In this document: in pieces, positions 1 through 8,004 of the stretch
How the letters are laid out: each line of letters opens with the position of its first letter
Position numbering within the stretch: the stretch's first letter is position 1
Assembly (NCBI GenBank): GCA_035699745.1
Contig: DASSPH010000067.1
Span: 62,001 to 126,000 of the forward strand
DNA from: Vicinamibacterales bacterium
GTDB taxonomy: Bacteria; Acidobacteriota; Vicinamibacteria; Vicinamibacterales; 2-12-FULL-66-21
Reading direction: 5' to 3'
DNA: 64,000 nucleotides
Program-made: the position numbers and the translations under genes
The notes under the pieces: model-generated
What the model was told of the DNA's origin: nothing
The model's database searches: none
The model's input: only the letters and a program-made list of their open reading frames with translations

Positions 1-9
1 CGTTCTGGA

Positions 10-1347
10 CTACCCGTCGCTTCGGTTTGTTCTGTTTCGGGACGGCGGCGGCGCCTCTTCGAGGCCGTATTCGACGATTTTCCGGTACAGCGTGCCGCGG
101 CTGATCTCCAGAACCGCGGCGGCCTGTTTCTTGTTCCAGTTGACGCTCTCGAGCACGCGGGAGATGTGCGCCCGCTCCGCGTCGGCCAGCGAGGGCAGGC
201 GCTCGCGCGAGGACTCCGCCGGCGCCTCGGTGGCGTGCAGGAACTCGATGTCGGTTCCGCGGATCACGCGGCCGGGGGAGGACAACGCGGCCCGGGAGAC
301 CGTGCTCTCCAGCTCGCGGATGTTCCCGGGCCAGTGATAGTTCATCATCATCTCGGCGGCTTCCTTGGAGAACGACTTGCCGTCGAGCGGCAGGCCGTTG
401 GCGGCGCAGTAGCGCGCCAGGAAGCGCTGCGCCAGGACCGGGATGTCCGAGGTGCGCTCGCGCAGCGAGGGCAGGCGGATCGAGAACGCGTTGACGCGGT
501 AGTAGAGATCCTCGCGGAAGCGCGTGTCGCGGACGAACTGTTCGAGCGGCCGGTTGGTCGCGGAGATCAGCCGGAAGTTCACCTCGATCGAGGTGTTGCC
601 GCCGAGCCGCTCGAAGCGCCGCTCCTCGAGCACGCGCAGCAGCTTGGCCTGCGCCATCAGCGACATGTCGCCGATCTCGTCGAGGAACAGCGTGCCGTTG
701 TTGGCGAGTTCGAGCCGCCCCGGCTTGCGATCGTGCGCCCCGGTGAACGCGCCCTTCTCGTAGCCGAAGATCTCCGACTCGAACAGCGTGTCGGGCAGCG
801 CGGCGCAGTTCACCGCCTGGAAGCGGTGCGTGCCGCGGCGGCTCAGCTCGTGGATCATGCGCGCCACGAGCTCCTTGCCGGATCCCGTCGGCCCGAGGAT
901 CAGCACCGAGATGTCGGACTTCGCGGCGGTGCGGATCCACTCGAAGATGACCAGCATCTTCTCGTCGCGGCCGATCATCTCGCGGAAGCGCTGCACCGCC
1001 GGCGATCGGTCTTCGGTGCTCACCGTGGCGCGGCGCTCGAGGAACTGGTCGAGCAGATCGCGCAGCACGCCGTGCTCGGGCTCGACCACCCCGTACTTCG
1101 GCGCGCCCGGTCCCGGGATCTTCTTGGTGATGCCGAACGCGACCAGCTCGCGGACGCAGTTCTCGACGTCGAGCCGCATCCGGCCGAACGTCTGCATCAG
1201 CGCTTCGACGTCGAAGGTCTCCTCCGGCCGCGCGCACATGAAGCGCAGGATCGCGGCCCGCAGCGGCGACTGCACCAGCGACTGGAACTTCGCGGTGACG
1301 TCGGCGGCGTCGGCCCGCCGCGTCAGCAGGTTGTCCGGATTAGACAT
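10..1347 (-). CDS. Sigma-54-dependent transcriptional activator (AAA+ / Fis HTH)
   Basis: This is a bacterial enhancer-binding protein that would use ATP hydrolysis to open sigma-54 promoters. Walker A (GPTGSGKE) is at residues 152-159, the sigma-54-contacting GAFTGA loop at 199-204, Walker B (FLDEIGD) near 221-227, and a Fis-type helix-turn-helix in the last 50 residues (KKQAAAVLEISRGTLYRKI). The first 100 residues look like a winged-helix fold and not a receiver, PAS or GAF domain, so its signal is unclear. The 445-aa length is usual for the family. The ATG overlaps the end of the upstream membrane protein gene by 8 bp, so the two are probably cotranscribed. Targets cannot be read from this window. 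Confidence 0.93.
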   Translation of the reverse strand: MSNPDNLLTRRADAADVTAKFQSLVQSPLRAAILRFMCARPEETFDVEALMQTFGRMRLDVENCVRELVAFGITKKIPGPGAPKYGVVEPEHGVLRDLLDQFLERRATVSTEDRSPAVQRFREMIGRDEKMLVIFEWIRTAAKSDISVLILGPTGSGKELVARMIHELSRRGTHRFQAVNCAALPDTLFESEIFGYEKGAFTGAHDRKPGRLELANNGTLFLDEIGDMSLMAQAKLLRVLEERRFERLGGNTSIEVNFRLISATNRPLEQFVRDTRFREDLYYRVNAFSIRLPSLRERTSDIPVLAQRFLARYCAANGLPLDGKSFSKEAAEMMMNYHWPGNIRELESTVSRAALSSPGRVIRGTDIEFLHATEAPAESSRERLPSLADAERAHISRVLESVNWNKKQAAAVLEISRGTLYRKIVEYGLEEAPPPSRNRTNRSDG

Positions 1348-1765
1348 GCTTCGCCTGGCGGTTCGGGCCGTAGTACTCGCTCTGGTACCTGTTGATCAAC
1401 CGCTTCATTTCCACCGCGTCGCGCTTCCGGTGCCCGTAGCAGCGGACCGGCTCCGATCCGCCGCTGGTCTCGATCACCACGTTCGCGAAGAACAGGTTGG
1501 TGTCCACTTCCACCGACGCGACGTGCGCCATGTGGATCGATTGTTCGCGCCGCCCCACCCACTGCGGCGTGTAGTGCACGACGCTGTCGGGCAGGATCGC
1601 CACCTGCGTCGGGAACAGGTGATTGCCGCGGCTCCACCGGCTGGCGCGGAACACGTGCGCCCCCGGCATCCGCCGTCCTCGCATCACGATCGCCACCGCC
1701 AACCCTGCCGCGAGCGCGACCGCGGCGACGACAACCCAGACCCACAGAGCATTCGTGTCATTCAT
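1340..1765 (-). CDS. Hypothetical single-pass membrane protein, possible PH-like domain
   Basis: I do not recognise this 141-aa protein with certainty. Residues 8-28 form one strongly hydrophobic transmembrane helix followed by basic residues, which predicts an N-out/C-in anchor. The remainder is beta-rich (strands around HLFPTQVAILPDSVVHY and HVASVEVDTNLFFANVVIE), resembling bacterial PH-like domains, but this is a guess from pattern alone. It lies directly upstream of the sigma-54 activator and overlaps it by 8 bp, so it could supply a membrane signal to that regulator. That link is inference. Confidence 0.7.
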   Translation of the reverse strand: MNDTNALWVWVVVAAVALAAGLAVAIVMRGRRMPGAHVFRASRWSRGNHLFPTQVAILPDSVVHYTPQWVGRREQSIHMAHVASVEVDTNLFFANVVIETSGGSEPVRCYGHRKRDAVEMKRLINRYQSEYYGPNRQAKHV

Positions 1766-1848
1766 TGGCGCTCGCAGACCGGTCGGAGAGGCCTAACAGT
1801 CGCTCCGCCGCCCGGCCGGTGTCAAGCGTCTTATCGGTTCGTTGATGC

Positions 1849-1854
1849 TATTCT
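1849..1854 (+). promoter_or_regulatory. Candidate -10 box TATTCT of a leaderless transcript
   Basis: TATTCT is followed by exactly 6 nt and then the ATG of the deoxyhypusine-synthase-like gene at 1861. With a normal 6-8 nt gap between -10 box and transcription start, the mRNA would begin at or next to the start codon. No Shine-Dalgarno sequence lies between. The same geometry recurs at several other genes in the window. Confidence 0.55.
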
Positions 1855-1860
1855 TCCAGA

Positions 1861-3066
1861 ATGCCGCACCGCCCTTCGACAAATGCTCAGGGCGCCCCGA
1901 GCAACGCCGAGGGGCGGGCGCCCGGTTCGCCGGGACGCGGACCTGGTCAGTACCTCCAGGGCAGGCAAATCCGCTACTACCGTCCCCGCGGCAGCGCCGA
2001 CATCCGGCAGCTGATCGACGGCGGCTTCCAGGCGTTCAACGCCGGGCGGCTGTCCGAAGCCTGCCACATTTTCGCCGACAAGATGCTGGCGCCGGCCAGC
2101 GACACGACGATCGGCCTCACCGTCGCCGGCGCGCTCACCCCCGCCGGTCTCGGCGGCTGCGTGATCGAGCTGATGGAGCGCGGCCTGATCGACTTCATGA
2201 TCAGCACCGGCGCCAACCTGTACCACGATCTGCATTACGCGCTGAACTTCTCGCTCCACCGCGGGTCCCCCTTCCTGGACGACGTCGAGCTGTACGAGCA
2301 GGGAATCATCCGCATCTACGACGTCCTCTTTCCCGCGACGGTGCTGCTCGAGACCGACGCCTACATCCGCGACTTCCTGGTCCGCTCCCGGCTCGCCGGG
2401 CCGATGTCCACGTCGGCATTCCACTACGCGCTCGGTCAGGACCTCCTGGCGCGCAACCCGGAATGCGCCGAGTACTCGGTGGTCGCCAAGGCCGCGCAGT
2501 GCGGCGTGCCGGTCTACACCTCGTCTCCCGGCGACAGCTCCATCGGCATGAACATCGCCTACCACGAACTGATGAACGGCGGCACCCTGATGATCGACCC
2601 GAACCGCGACGTCAACGAGGTCTGCGCGATCATCCTGGCCGGTCACCAGAACGGCTGCGTGATCCTCGGCGGCGGATCGCCGAAGAACTTCTACCTGCAG
2701 GGGCAGCCCACGCTCTGGGAGGTCTACGGCATCCCCAAGGGGGGGAACGACTACTTCATTCAGTTCACCACCGATCAGGTCGTGTGGGGCGGCCTCTCCG
2801 GCGCCACGCCGGCCGAAGCGGTGAGCTGGGGCAAGGTGAATCCCGGCGTGCTCCCCGATACCGTCGTCGCCTACTGCGATTCGACCATCGCGTTTCCGCT
2901 GTTCTGCGAGTACGCGGTCGGCGCCGAACACAACCGGCGCGCGCGCCGCGAGCTGGTGCACAAGCGCGACGAGCTGGTGGCGGATCTCCTGAAACAGGCG
3001 CGCGCCGCGAAGACCTCGAAGGCCGGCGCGACCCACGAGCCTGCGGAGATCGATCGTCACCGATGA
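1861..3066 (+). CDS. Deoxyhypusine synthase-family protein
   Basis: The protein belongs to the NAD-dependent deoxyhypusine synthase / homospermidine synthase-like fold. The region around EAVSWGKV matches the family active site, and K325 aligns with the lysine that carries the aminobutyl group in eukaryotic deoxyhypusine synthase. The glycine-rich stretch CVILGGGSPKNF is also typical. Residues 1-30 are a non-conserved, probably disordered extension. Bacteria use EF-P and lack eIF5A, so the substrate is unlikely to be eIF5A. A polyamine such as putrescine (giving homospermidine) is the usual suggestion, but this is inference. It is followed by a PIN-like gene with no shared pathway visible. Confidence 0.85.
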   Translation: MPHRPSTNAQGAPSNAEGRAPGSPGRGPGQYLQGRQIRYYRPRGSADIRQLIDGGFQAFNAGRLSEACHIFADKMLAPASDTTIGLTVAGALTPAGLGGCVIELMERGLIDFMISTGANLYHDLHYALNFSLHRGSPFLDDVELYEQGIIRIYDVLFPATVLLETDAYIRDFLVRSRLAGPMSTSAFHYALGQDLLARNPECAEYSVVAKAAQCGVPVYTSSPGDSSIGMNIAYHELMNGGTLMIDPNRDVNEVCAIILAGHQNGCVILGGGSPKNFYLQGQPTLWEVYGIPKGGNDYFIQFTTDQVVWGGLSGATPAEAVSWGKVNPGVLPDTVVAYCDSTIAFPLFCEYAVGAEHNRRARRELVHKRDELVADLLKQARAAKTSKAGATHEPAEIDRHR

Positions 3067-3109
3067 CGCCGTACTGTCCGTCCTCGATCTTCCGTCTTCC
3101 GTCCTGATC

Positions 3110-3532
3110 ATGGGTACCCTCGCGTCCGAGCTCGGCCCGTTCGTCGAACACGTCGCCGATCAGCCTCGCGTGTACGCCGACGCCAATCTTCCCATCGGCG
3201 TCGTCGCCTTCATGCGCGAGAAGCTCGGATGGGACGTGTTCTTCGTCATGGAGCACGACGATCTGCGGCGCGCCCGCGACATCGAGCACTTCCGCCTGGC
3301 GCGGCAGCTCGGGCGCACGCTCGTGACGCTCGATCGCGACTATCTCGACGATCGGGTCTTTCCCGCCGAGGAAGGGGCCGGGGTGATCGTGTTCTGCGTC
3401 CCCGACGAGCGCTGGCTGCGCAAGCTGCTCACCCGGATGGATCGCGATCTGTTCCGCTCGTCGGACGCGCGGCCGCTCCCGCTCGAGCGGCGCAAAGTGG
3501 AATGGCACATCGACGCGCAGCCCCGGAGTTGA
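3110..3532 (+). CDS. DUF5615-type PIN-like protein
   Basis: This 140-aa protein matches the DUF5615 (Mut7-C-like) PIN-like family: an N-terminal acidic motif VYADANLP (D24), the pattern RARDIEHFRLARQLGRTLVT and a second acidic cluster LDRDYLDD. Members are predicted metal-dependent RNases and often act as toxins beside a DUF433 antitoxin. No such partner is visible here, so a toxin role is not supported. The C-terminus is an unrelated basic tail. It lies 43 nt after the deoxyhypusine-synthase-like gene on the same strand. Confidence 0.72.
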   Translation: MGTLASELGPFVEHVADQPRVYADANLPIGVVAFMREKLGWDVFFVMEHDDLRRARDIEHFRLARQLGRTLVTLDRDYLDDRVFPAEEGAGVIVFCVPDERWLRKLLTRMDRDLFRSSDARPLPLERRKVEWHIDAQPRS

Positions 3533-3560
3533 TCGGCGCGGCGCGGGCGGCGATGACGGC

Positions 3561-4787
3561 ATGATTCGCATCACCGGCGCCGATCTCGTCCTGCCCGACC
3601 GCGTCGCCGCCGGCGCAAGCCTCACCATCGACGGCGACCGGATCGCGGAGGTCGCCTCGGAGGACCGCCCGCCTGCCGGCGGAAGCGACCTGACGTTCAC
3701 CTTCGACGATCACTACCTGGTGCCAGGGTTCATCGACGTGCACGTGCACGGCGTCGAGGGGATCGATACGCTGGACGGCGAACAGGCGATCGCGGCGATC
3801 GCGGAGCGGATGCCGCGCTTCGGCGTCACCGCCTTCTGCCCGACGTCGCTCGCCTGCGATCCGCCCACCCTGCGCCGCATGCTCGCCGGCGTTCGCGTCG
3901 CCCGCACGACGCGTCCGCCGGGCGGCGCCCGCGTGCTGCCGGCGCATCTCGAGAGCAATTTCATCAACCCCGAATACAAGGGCGCACAGCCGGAATCCTG
4001 CCTTCGCCTGCCGCGGCCGGATTCCCCGCGCCGAAGCGTCGCCGCGGCGAAGGGGAGCGCCGGGGAGTGGACCGGCGCCGACATCCTCGCCGAGATCGCC
4101 GCGGCGCGCCCCGACGTCGGGATCGTCACGCTCGCGCCGGAACTGGACGGCGCGCTGGATCTGATTCGCGATCTCGTGTCGCACGGGCATCACGTCTCGC
4201 TCGGCCATTCGGCCGCGACCTACGACCAGGCGATGGAAGGCATCCGCGCCGGCGCGCGCCAGGCGACCCACCTCTTCAATCGCATGCCGCCGCTCGGCCA
4301 CCGCGCGCCCGGTCTCACCGGCGCCGTGCTCGAGTCGGACGACGTGGTCGTGGAGCTGATTTGTGACGGCGTCCACGTGCATCCGGCGATGATGCGCATG
4401 GCGCTCGCGGCCAAGCGTCCCGAGCGCGTGATGGCGATCACGGACGGCACCGCGGGTTCCGGACTGCCCGCCGGCTCGACCGCGGCGATCGGCGGCTATG
4501 CCATCAGCATCCGCGACGCCGCCTACCTGGCCGACGGCACCATCGCCGGCAGCTCGCTGACGATGGATCGCGCGTTTGCCAAGCTGACCTCCGAGATCGG
4601 GCTGAGCCTCTCGGATGCGGCGACCGTCTGCGCGACGACCCCCGCGCGCGCCCTGGGGCTGCAGGGATTCGGCCTGATCGCCCCAGGGGCGATCGCCGAT
4701 CTGGTCGTCCTCGACCGCGACCTTCGCGTCGTCCAGACGTGGATCGGCGGCGTTCTGGCCTGGCAGCGGGAACTTCGGCAACCCTGA
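3561..4787 (+). CDS. nagA: N-acetylglucosamine-6-phosphate deacetylase
   Basis: NagA hydrolyses GlcNAc-6-phosphate to glucosamine-6-phosphate and acetate in amino-sugar and cell-wall recycling. It is an amidohydrolase. The metal motif GFIDVHVHG is at 56-64, HLESNF carries the metal-binding Glu, SLGHSAATYDQ and ATHLFNRMPPLGHR are the substrate-binding signature, and AITDGT holds the catalytic Asp. The usual HLEGPF is HLESNF here, a modest variant. At 408 aa it is slightly long because of an insert near residues 145-165. A GH3 beta-N-acetylhexosaminidase-like gene at 52 kb could feed the same route. Confidence 0.93.
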   Translation: MIRITGADLVLPDRVAAGASLTIDGDRIAEVASEDRPPAGGSDLTFTFDDHYLVPGFIDVHVHGVEGIDTLDGEQAIAAIAERMPRFGVTAFCPTSLACDPPTLRRMLAGVRVARTTRPPGGARVLPAHLESNFINPEYKGAQPESCLRLPRPDSPRRSVAAAKGSAGEWTGADILAEIAAARPDVGIVTLAPELDGALDLIRDLVSHGHHVSLGHSAATYDQAMEGIRAGARQATHLFNRMPPLGHRAPGLTGAVLESDDVVVELICDGVHVHPAMMRMALAAKRPERVMAITDGTAGSGLPAGSTAAIGGYAISIRDAAYLADGTIAGSSLTMDRAFAKLTSEIGLSLSDAATVCATTPARALGLQGFGLIAPGAIADLVVLDRDLRVVQTWIGGVLAWQRELRQP

Positions 4788-4806
4788 TCCTCGTCCAAGC
4801 GGCTGT

Positions 4807-5697
4807 ATGAAATCGGTACTTCCCGCCGCCGCGCTGGCCGCGATCCTGCCCTTCGCGGCCGGCTGCGTCGTCGTGGACTCCCAGGGCCACATCGAGCGGG
4901 AGGAGAAGCGGTTCCGCGTCTCGGGCACGCCGGAGGTGCGCCTGACGACCTTCGACGGCGCGATCGAGATTCGCTCGGGCGACACCACGGCCGTGCTGGT
5001 GGAGATCGAGAAGCGCGGGCCGACCAAGGAGGCGCTGGAGCAGCTCACGGTCGACACCAAGCAGGACGGCAACCGCATCGAAGTGTCGGTGAAGCGTCCG
5101 GCCGGCGAGATCGTCGTGTTCGGCATCGGCCGGATGTCGCCGACGGCGAAGCTCATCGTGACCATGCCGCGCGACGCCAACGTGTACGCGCGCAGCGGCG
5201 ACGGATCGATTCGCGTCGATCGGGTGCGCGGGCGGCTCGAGCTGCGCACGGGCGACGGCAGCATCCGCGCCAGCGACATCGGCGGCCAGATCGTGCTCGC
5301 CACGGGGGACGGCTCGGTCACGATCGACAACGCCGAGGGGGATCTCGACGTCGACACCGGAGACGGCAGCGTGAGCGTCGCGGGCAAGCTCGACGTCGTG
5401 AAGGTGCACACCGGCGACGGCTCGATCACGTTCCGCGCCGAACCGGGCACCGCGATGAAGGCGGACTGGTCGATGACGACCGGGGACGGCGGCGTCGCGC
5501 TTTACCTGCCGTCCGACTTCGCCGCGGAGCTCGACGCGCACACCGGCGACGGCGCGATCCGCAACGAGCTGCAGATCGAGACCGGCGGCGGTGGCAGCGA
5601 GCGCGTGCGCCGGACGCTCAAGGGGCGGCTCGGCGCGGGCGGGCGCACGCTGCGGATCCGCACCGGCGACGGCAGCGTCCGGCTGAAGTCTTCATAG
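4807..5697 (+). CDS. DUF4097-type beta-repeat lipoprotein
   Basis: A lipoprotein signal peptide ends in the lipobox FAAGC with the acylated Cys at residue 20, so the mature protein should sit in the cell envelope. The rest is a parallel-beta repeat in which the unit TGDGS(V/I) recurs about eight times with a spacing of roughly 20 residues. This is the pattern of DUF4097 adhesin-like proteins, whose function is not established. It lies 19 nt after nagA on the same strand and ends 6 bp from the convergent queC. Confidence 0.85.
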   Translation: MKSVLPAAALAAILPFAAGCVVVDSQGHIEREEKRFRVSGTPEVRLTTFDGAIEIRSGDTTAVLVEIEKRGPTKEALEQLTVDTKQDGNRIEVSVKRPAGEIVVFGIGRMSPTAKLIVTMPRDANVYARSGDGSIRVDRVRGRLELRTGDGSIRASDIGGQIVLATGDGSVTIDNAEGDLDVDTGDGSVSVAGKLDVVKVHTGDGSITFRAEPGTAMKADWSMTTGDGGVALYLPSDFAAELDAHTGDGAIRNELQIETGGGGSERVRRTLKGRLGAGGRTLRIRTGDGSVRLKSS

Positions 5698-5703
5698 CAC
5701 CAG

Positions 5704-6396
5704 CTAGGCGCGGTAAGCCGTGCGATCGGGAACGCCCGCTTCCCTGAACGCGTCGCGGCGCTCGCGGCACTTGCTGCACGCGCCGCAGTGCGTGCCCCCC
5801 TGCGGATTCATGCAGGACATCGACAGTTCCAGCGGCACTCCCAGCTGAATTCCCCGGCGAATCACCTCCGCCTTGTGCAGCGCCGCGAACGGCGCTTCCA
5901 CCGCGATCGGCAGCGCGAGACCGAGCGACAACGACCGGGCGGCGGAGGCGAAGAACTCGGGCGTGGCGTCGGGAAACGGATTGCCCGCGAGCGGTCCGAT
6001 GAAGAGCGCGACGCCGGACGGGCGCGGCCGGATCGCGGTGCCCATATAGACCGCCGCCTTGGCGAGCAGAATCAGGTTGCGTCCGTCGATGAAGACGTCT
6101 TCGTCCGGTGTGTCGTACGCGGGGGGCGTGCCGCGCACCGCCCAGTGCGACGGCGGGAACACGTCGCGCATGTCGAACGACAGCTCGGCGAGGCCGCGCA
6201 TGCCGGCGAACGGCGCGGCCGCCAGCAGCGCGGCGGCGGCCCGCCGTTCTTCCTGCTCCCAGGCGAAGCCGACGCTCACGTAGATCGCGACGACCGGCCC
6301 CCCCCCTCGCTCGCGCGCCGCCGCGATGACGTCCGCGAGCAGTACGGCGCTGTCGAGTCCGCTCGAGAACAGCACGGCGCTATAATTTTCGGACAT
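5704..6396 (-). CDS. queC: 7-cyano-7-deazaguanine synthase-like ATP-PPase
   Basis: QueC converts 7-carboxy-7-deazaguanine to preQ0 with ATP and ammonia, on the path to queuosine. The PP-loop SSGLDS is at residues 10-15 and a C-terminal zinc site SCMNPQGGTHCGACSKC has the expected four Cys. I choose the ATG at 6396 (MSENYS) over one 15 bp upstream because the protein then starts close to the PP-loop. This ATG overlaps the ATG of divergent queD on the opposite strand. The middle section is shorter and more divergent than in E. coli QueC, so a related deazaguanine enzyme is possible. Confidence 0.85.
   Translation of the reverse strand: MSENYSAVLFSSGLDSAVLLADVIAAARERGGGPVVAIYVSVGFAWEQEERRAAAALLAAAPFAGMRGLAELSFDMRDVFPPSHWAVRGTPPAYDTPDEDVFIDGRNLILLAKAAVYMGTAIRPRPSGVALFIGPLAGNPFPDATPEFFASAARSLSLGLALPIAVEAPFAALHKAEVIRRGIQLGVPLELSMSCMNPQGGTHCGACSKCRERRDAFREAGVPDRTAYRA
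6381..6386 (+). promoter_or_regulatory. Consensus -10 box TATAAT for queD
   Basis: A perfect TATAAT lies 8 nt before the queD ATG at 6395, inside the queC coding region. The transcript would start at or within 1-2 nt of the ATG, so queD mRNA is probably leaderless. No convincing -35 hexamer is visible 16-18 nt upstream. Confidence 0.6.
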
Positions 6397-6802
6397 GTAC
6401 CTGGTCACCAAGCGGATCGAGTTCTGTTACGGGCACCGGCTGCTCGACTATGACGGCGTCTGCAAGCATCCGCACGGACACAACGCGTCGGTGGAGATCG
6501 ACGTCCGCACCGACAGCCTCGACAACCGCAACATGGTGGTCGATTTCAGCGACATCAAGCGGATCGTGAAGGGCTGGATCGATCGCGAGCTCGATCACAA
6601 GATGATCCTGCGCCATGACGATCCGCTGGTCGAGCCGCTGCGCGCGCTCGGCGAGCCGATGTATCTGCTCGAGAGCAATCCGACGGTCGAGCGGATCGCC
6701 CGGCTCATCTTCGAGCAGGGACGCGGGCTCGGCGTGCCGATCGTGGCGGTGCGGGTCTGGGAGACGCCGACGTCGGTCGCCACCTACTCGGCCCCGGCCT
6801 GA
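6395..6802 (+). CDS. queD: 6-carboxy-5,6,7,8-tetrahydropterin synthase
   Basis: QueD turns dihydroneopterin triphosphate into carboxytetrahydropterin, the step before QueE in queuosine synthesis. The 135-aa protein has the zinc histidines H14, H27 and H29, the catalytic Cys C23 in GVCKHPHGH, and a late Glu in VRVWETPTS. It is divergent from queC, and the two start codons share bases. Its 3' end overlaps the convergent metal-dependent repressor gene by 19 bp. Confidence 0.92.
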   Translation: MYLVTKRIEFCYGHRLLDYDGVCKHPHGHNASVEIDVRTDSLDNRNMVVDFSDIKRIVKGWIDRELDHKMILRHDDPLVEPLRALGEPMYLLESNPTVERIARLIFEQGRGLGVPIVAVRVWETPTSVATYSAPA

Positions 6803-7233
6803 CCGCTGCCCGTGCAGGCGTCGGGGATCGGGTCCGCGTGCGGATCCACGGCCGGATGACCCAGCATCTCGTCGATCCGCGCGATCACCCGCTCGGATAT
6901 CGCGTGCTCCAGATGCTCGGCCTCGGCGTGGACCTCGTTCCAGTTCATTCCCATCACCTTCACCAGGAACAGCTCGATCAGCCGGTGGCGCCGCACCACC
7001 ATGGCGGCGAGCTTGTCGCCTGACGCCGTCAGCCGCACGCCGGCGTAGGGCTCGTACTTGACGAGGCCCGAGTCCGACAGCGTCTTCACCATCGTCGTGG
7101 CGGTGCCGGGCACCACGCGCAGTGCCGCGGCCACCTGGCCCATCGGGACCAGGTCGGACTTCCGGGGCAGTTGAAGCTGCGCCTGAAAGATCGCCTTCAG
7201 GTAGTTCTCGACCGTCGACGAGGGCAGCGTCAT
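6784..7233 (-). CDS. DtxR/MntR-family metal-dependent transcriptional repressor
   Basis: The protein has an N-terminal winged helix (residues 5-75) and the dimerisation/metal-binding domain typical of short MntR-type members (NWNEVHAEAEHLEHAIS, then LGHPAVDPHADPIP). It lacks the C-terminal SH3-like domain of full DtxR. With Fe(II) or Mn(II) bound it should repress metal uptake or iron genes. I start it at the ATG at 7233 (MTLPSS), since upstream sequence in this frame reads into ubiE. An imperfect palindrome covers its likely -10 region, suggesting autoregulation. Confidence 0.9.
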   Translation of the reverse strand: MTLPSSTVENYLKAIFQAQLQLPRKSDLVPMGQVAAALRVVPGTATTMVKTLSDSGLVKYEPYAGVRLTASGDKLAAMVVRRHRLIELFLVKVMGMNWNEVHAEAEHLEHAISERVIARIDEMLGHPAVDPHADPIPDACTGSGQAGAE

Positions 7234-7237
7234 GGAT

Positions 7238-7260
7238 GGAAATATATCCAGAGTACCATT
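7238..7260. promoter_or_regulatory. Divergent promoter/operator between DtxR-like repressor and ubiE
   Basis: On the minus strand TATATT (7246-7241) stands 7 nt before the repressor ATG. On the plus strand TACCAT (7254-7259) stands 7 nt before the ubiE ATG. Both arrangements suggest leaderless mRNAs. GGAAATATATCC (7238-7249) is a palindrome matching at 10 of 12 positions and overlaps the minus-strand box, so it is a candidate binding site for the repressor itself. Confidence 0.45.
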
Positions 7261-7266
7261 CAGGCG

Positions 7267-7995
7267 ATGTCCGGTCTTCGAGCCGCGCTGGCCGAGCCCC
7301 ACACCAAGGCCCCCTACGTCCGGCGGCTGTTTCACACGATCGCCGACCGCTACGATCTGATTACCCGGCTGCTGTCGTTCGGCGCGGATCGCCGCTGGAA
7401 GCTGCGGCTCGCGGCGCTCGCCGACCTGCGAAGCGGCACCACCGCGCTGGATCTCGCGTGCGGCACGGGCGACATCGCCTGCGAGCTGGCGCGCCGCGGC
7501 GCGCGCGTGTTCGGTCTCGATCTCACCCATCGCATGCTGCAGCTCGCGCAGCAGAAGAACGAAGGTCCGCGACCCGTTCGCTTCGTGACCGGAGACATGA
7601 TGGCGCTGCCGTTTGCCGATGCGAGCTTCGATCTCGTCACCACCGGCTACGGGATCCGCAACGTCCCGCTGATCGAGCCCGCGCTGGCGGAGATCCGCCG
7701 CGTGCTGCGTCCCGGCGGGCTGCTGCTGTCGCTGGACTTCGACCGGCCCGCCAACCGGCTGGTGCGCGCCGTGTACCTCGGCTACCTGACGATCGTCGGC
7801 TCAGCGCTGGGGTGGGTGCTGCATCGCGATCCGGACACCTACCGCTACATACCGGAATCGATCAGGAGATATCCCGGCTCCGCCGGTGTGTCGGCCATGC
7901 TCGCCCGCGGCGGCTTCAGCGACGCGCGCGTGGTTCCGCTGCTCGGCGGCCTGATGGCGATCAATGTGGCGCGCCGCGCCTCCGAACGCAGGTAA
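7267..7995 (+). CDS. ubiE: Demethylmenaquinone methyltransferase
   Basis: UbiE/MenG performs the SAM-dependent C-methylation that completes menaquinone (or ubiquinone). The SAM site DLACGTGDIACEL is near residue 65, the motif DASFDLVTTGYGIRNV is diagnostic for the family, and VLRPGGLLLSLDF follows. With mqnD and mqnE in this window but no Ubi genes, a role in menaquinone synthesis is the better reading. The ATG at 7267 is chosen because it gives the usual N-terminus and lies 7 nt after a TACCAT box. Confidence 0.9.
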   Translation: MSGLRAALAEPHTKAPYVRRLFHTIADRYDLITRLLSFGADRRWKLRLAALADLRSGTTALDLACGTGDIACELARRGARVFGLDLTHRMLQLAQQKNEGPRPVRFVTGDMMALPFADASFDLVTTGYGIRNVPLIEPALAEIRRVLRPGGLLLSLDFDRPANRLVRAVYLGYLTIVGSALGWVLHRDPDTYRYIPESIRRYPGSAGVSAMLARGGFSDARVVPLLGGLMAINVARRASERR

Positions 7996-7998
7996 CAT
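7993..7998 (+). promoter_or_regulatory. Candidate -10 box TAACAT, leaderless geometry
   Basis: TAACAT overlaps the ubiE stop codon and lies exactly 6 nt before the ATG of the next gene at 8005. No Shine-Dalgarno sequence is present between them, so the gene may have its own leaderless transcript besides read-through from ubiE. Confidence 0.45.
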
Positions 7999-8004
7999 CA
8001 CACG

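Noticed and set aside
3110-3532. A toxin-antitoxin system around the DUF5615 PIN-like gene.
   Set aside because: No small DUF433 or other antitoxin gene is adjacent. The neighbours are metabolic genes.
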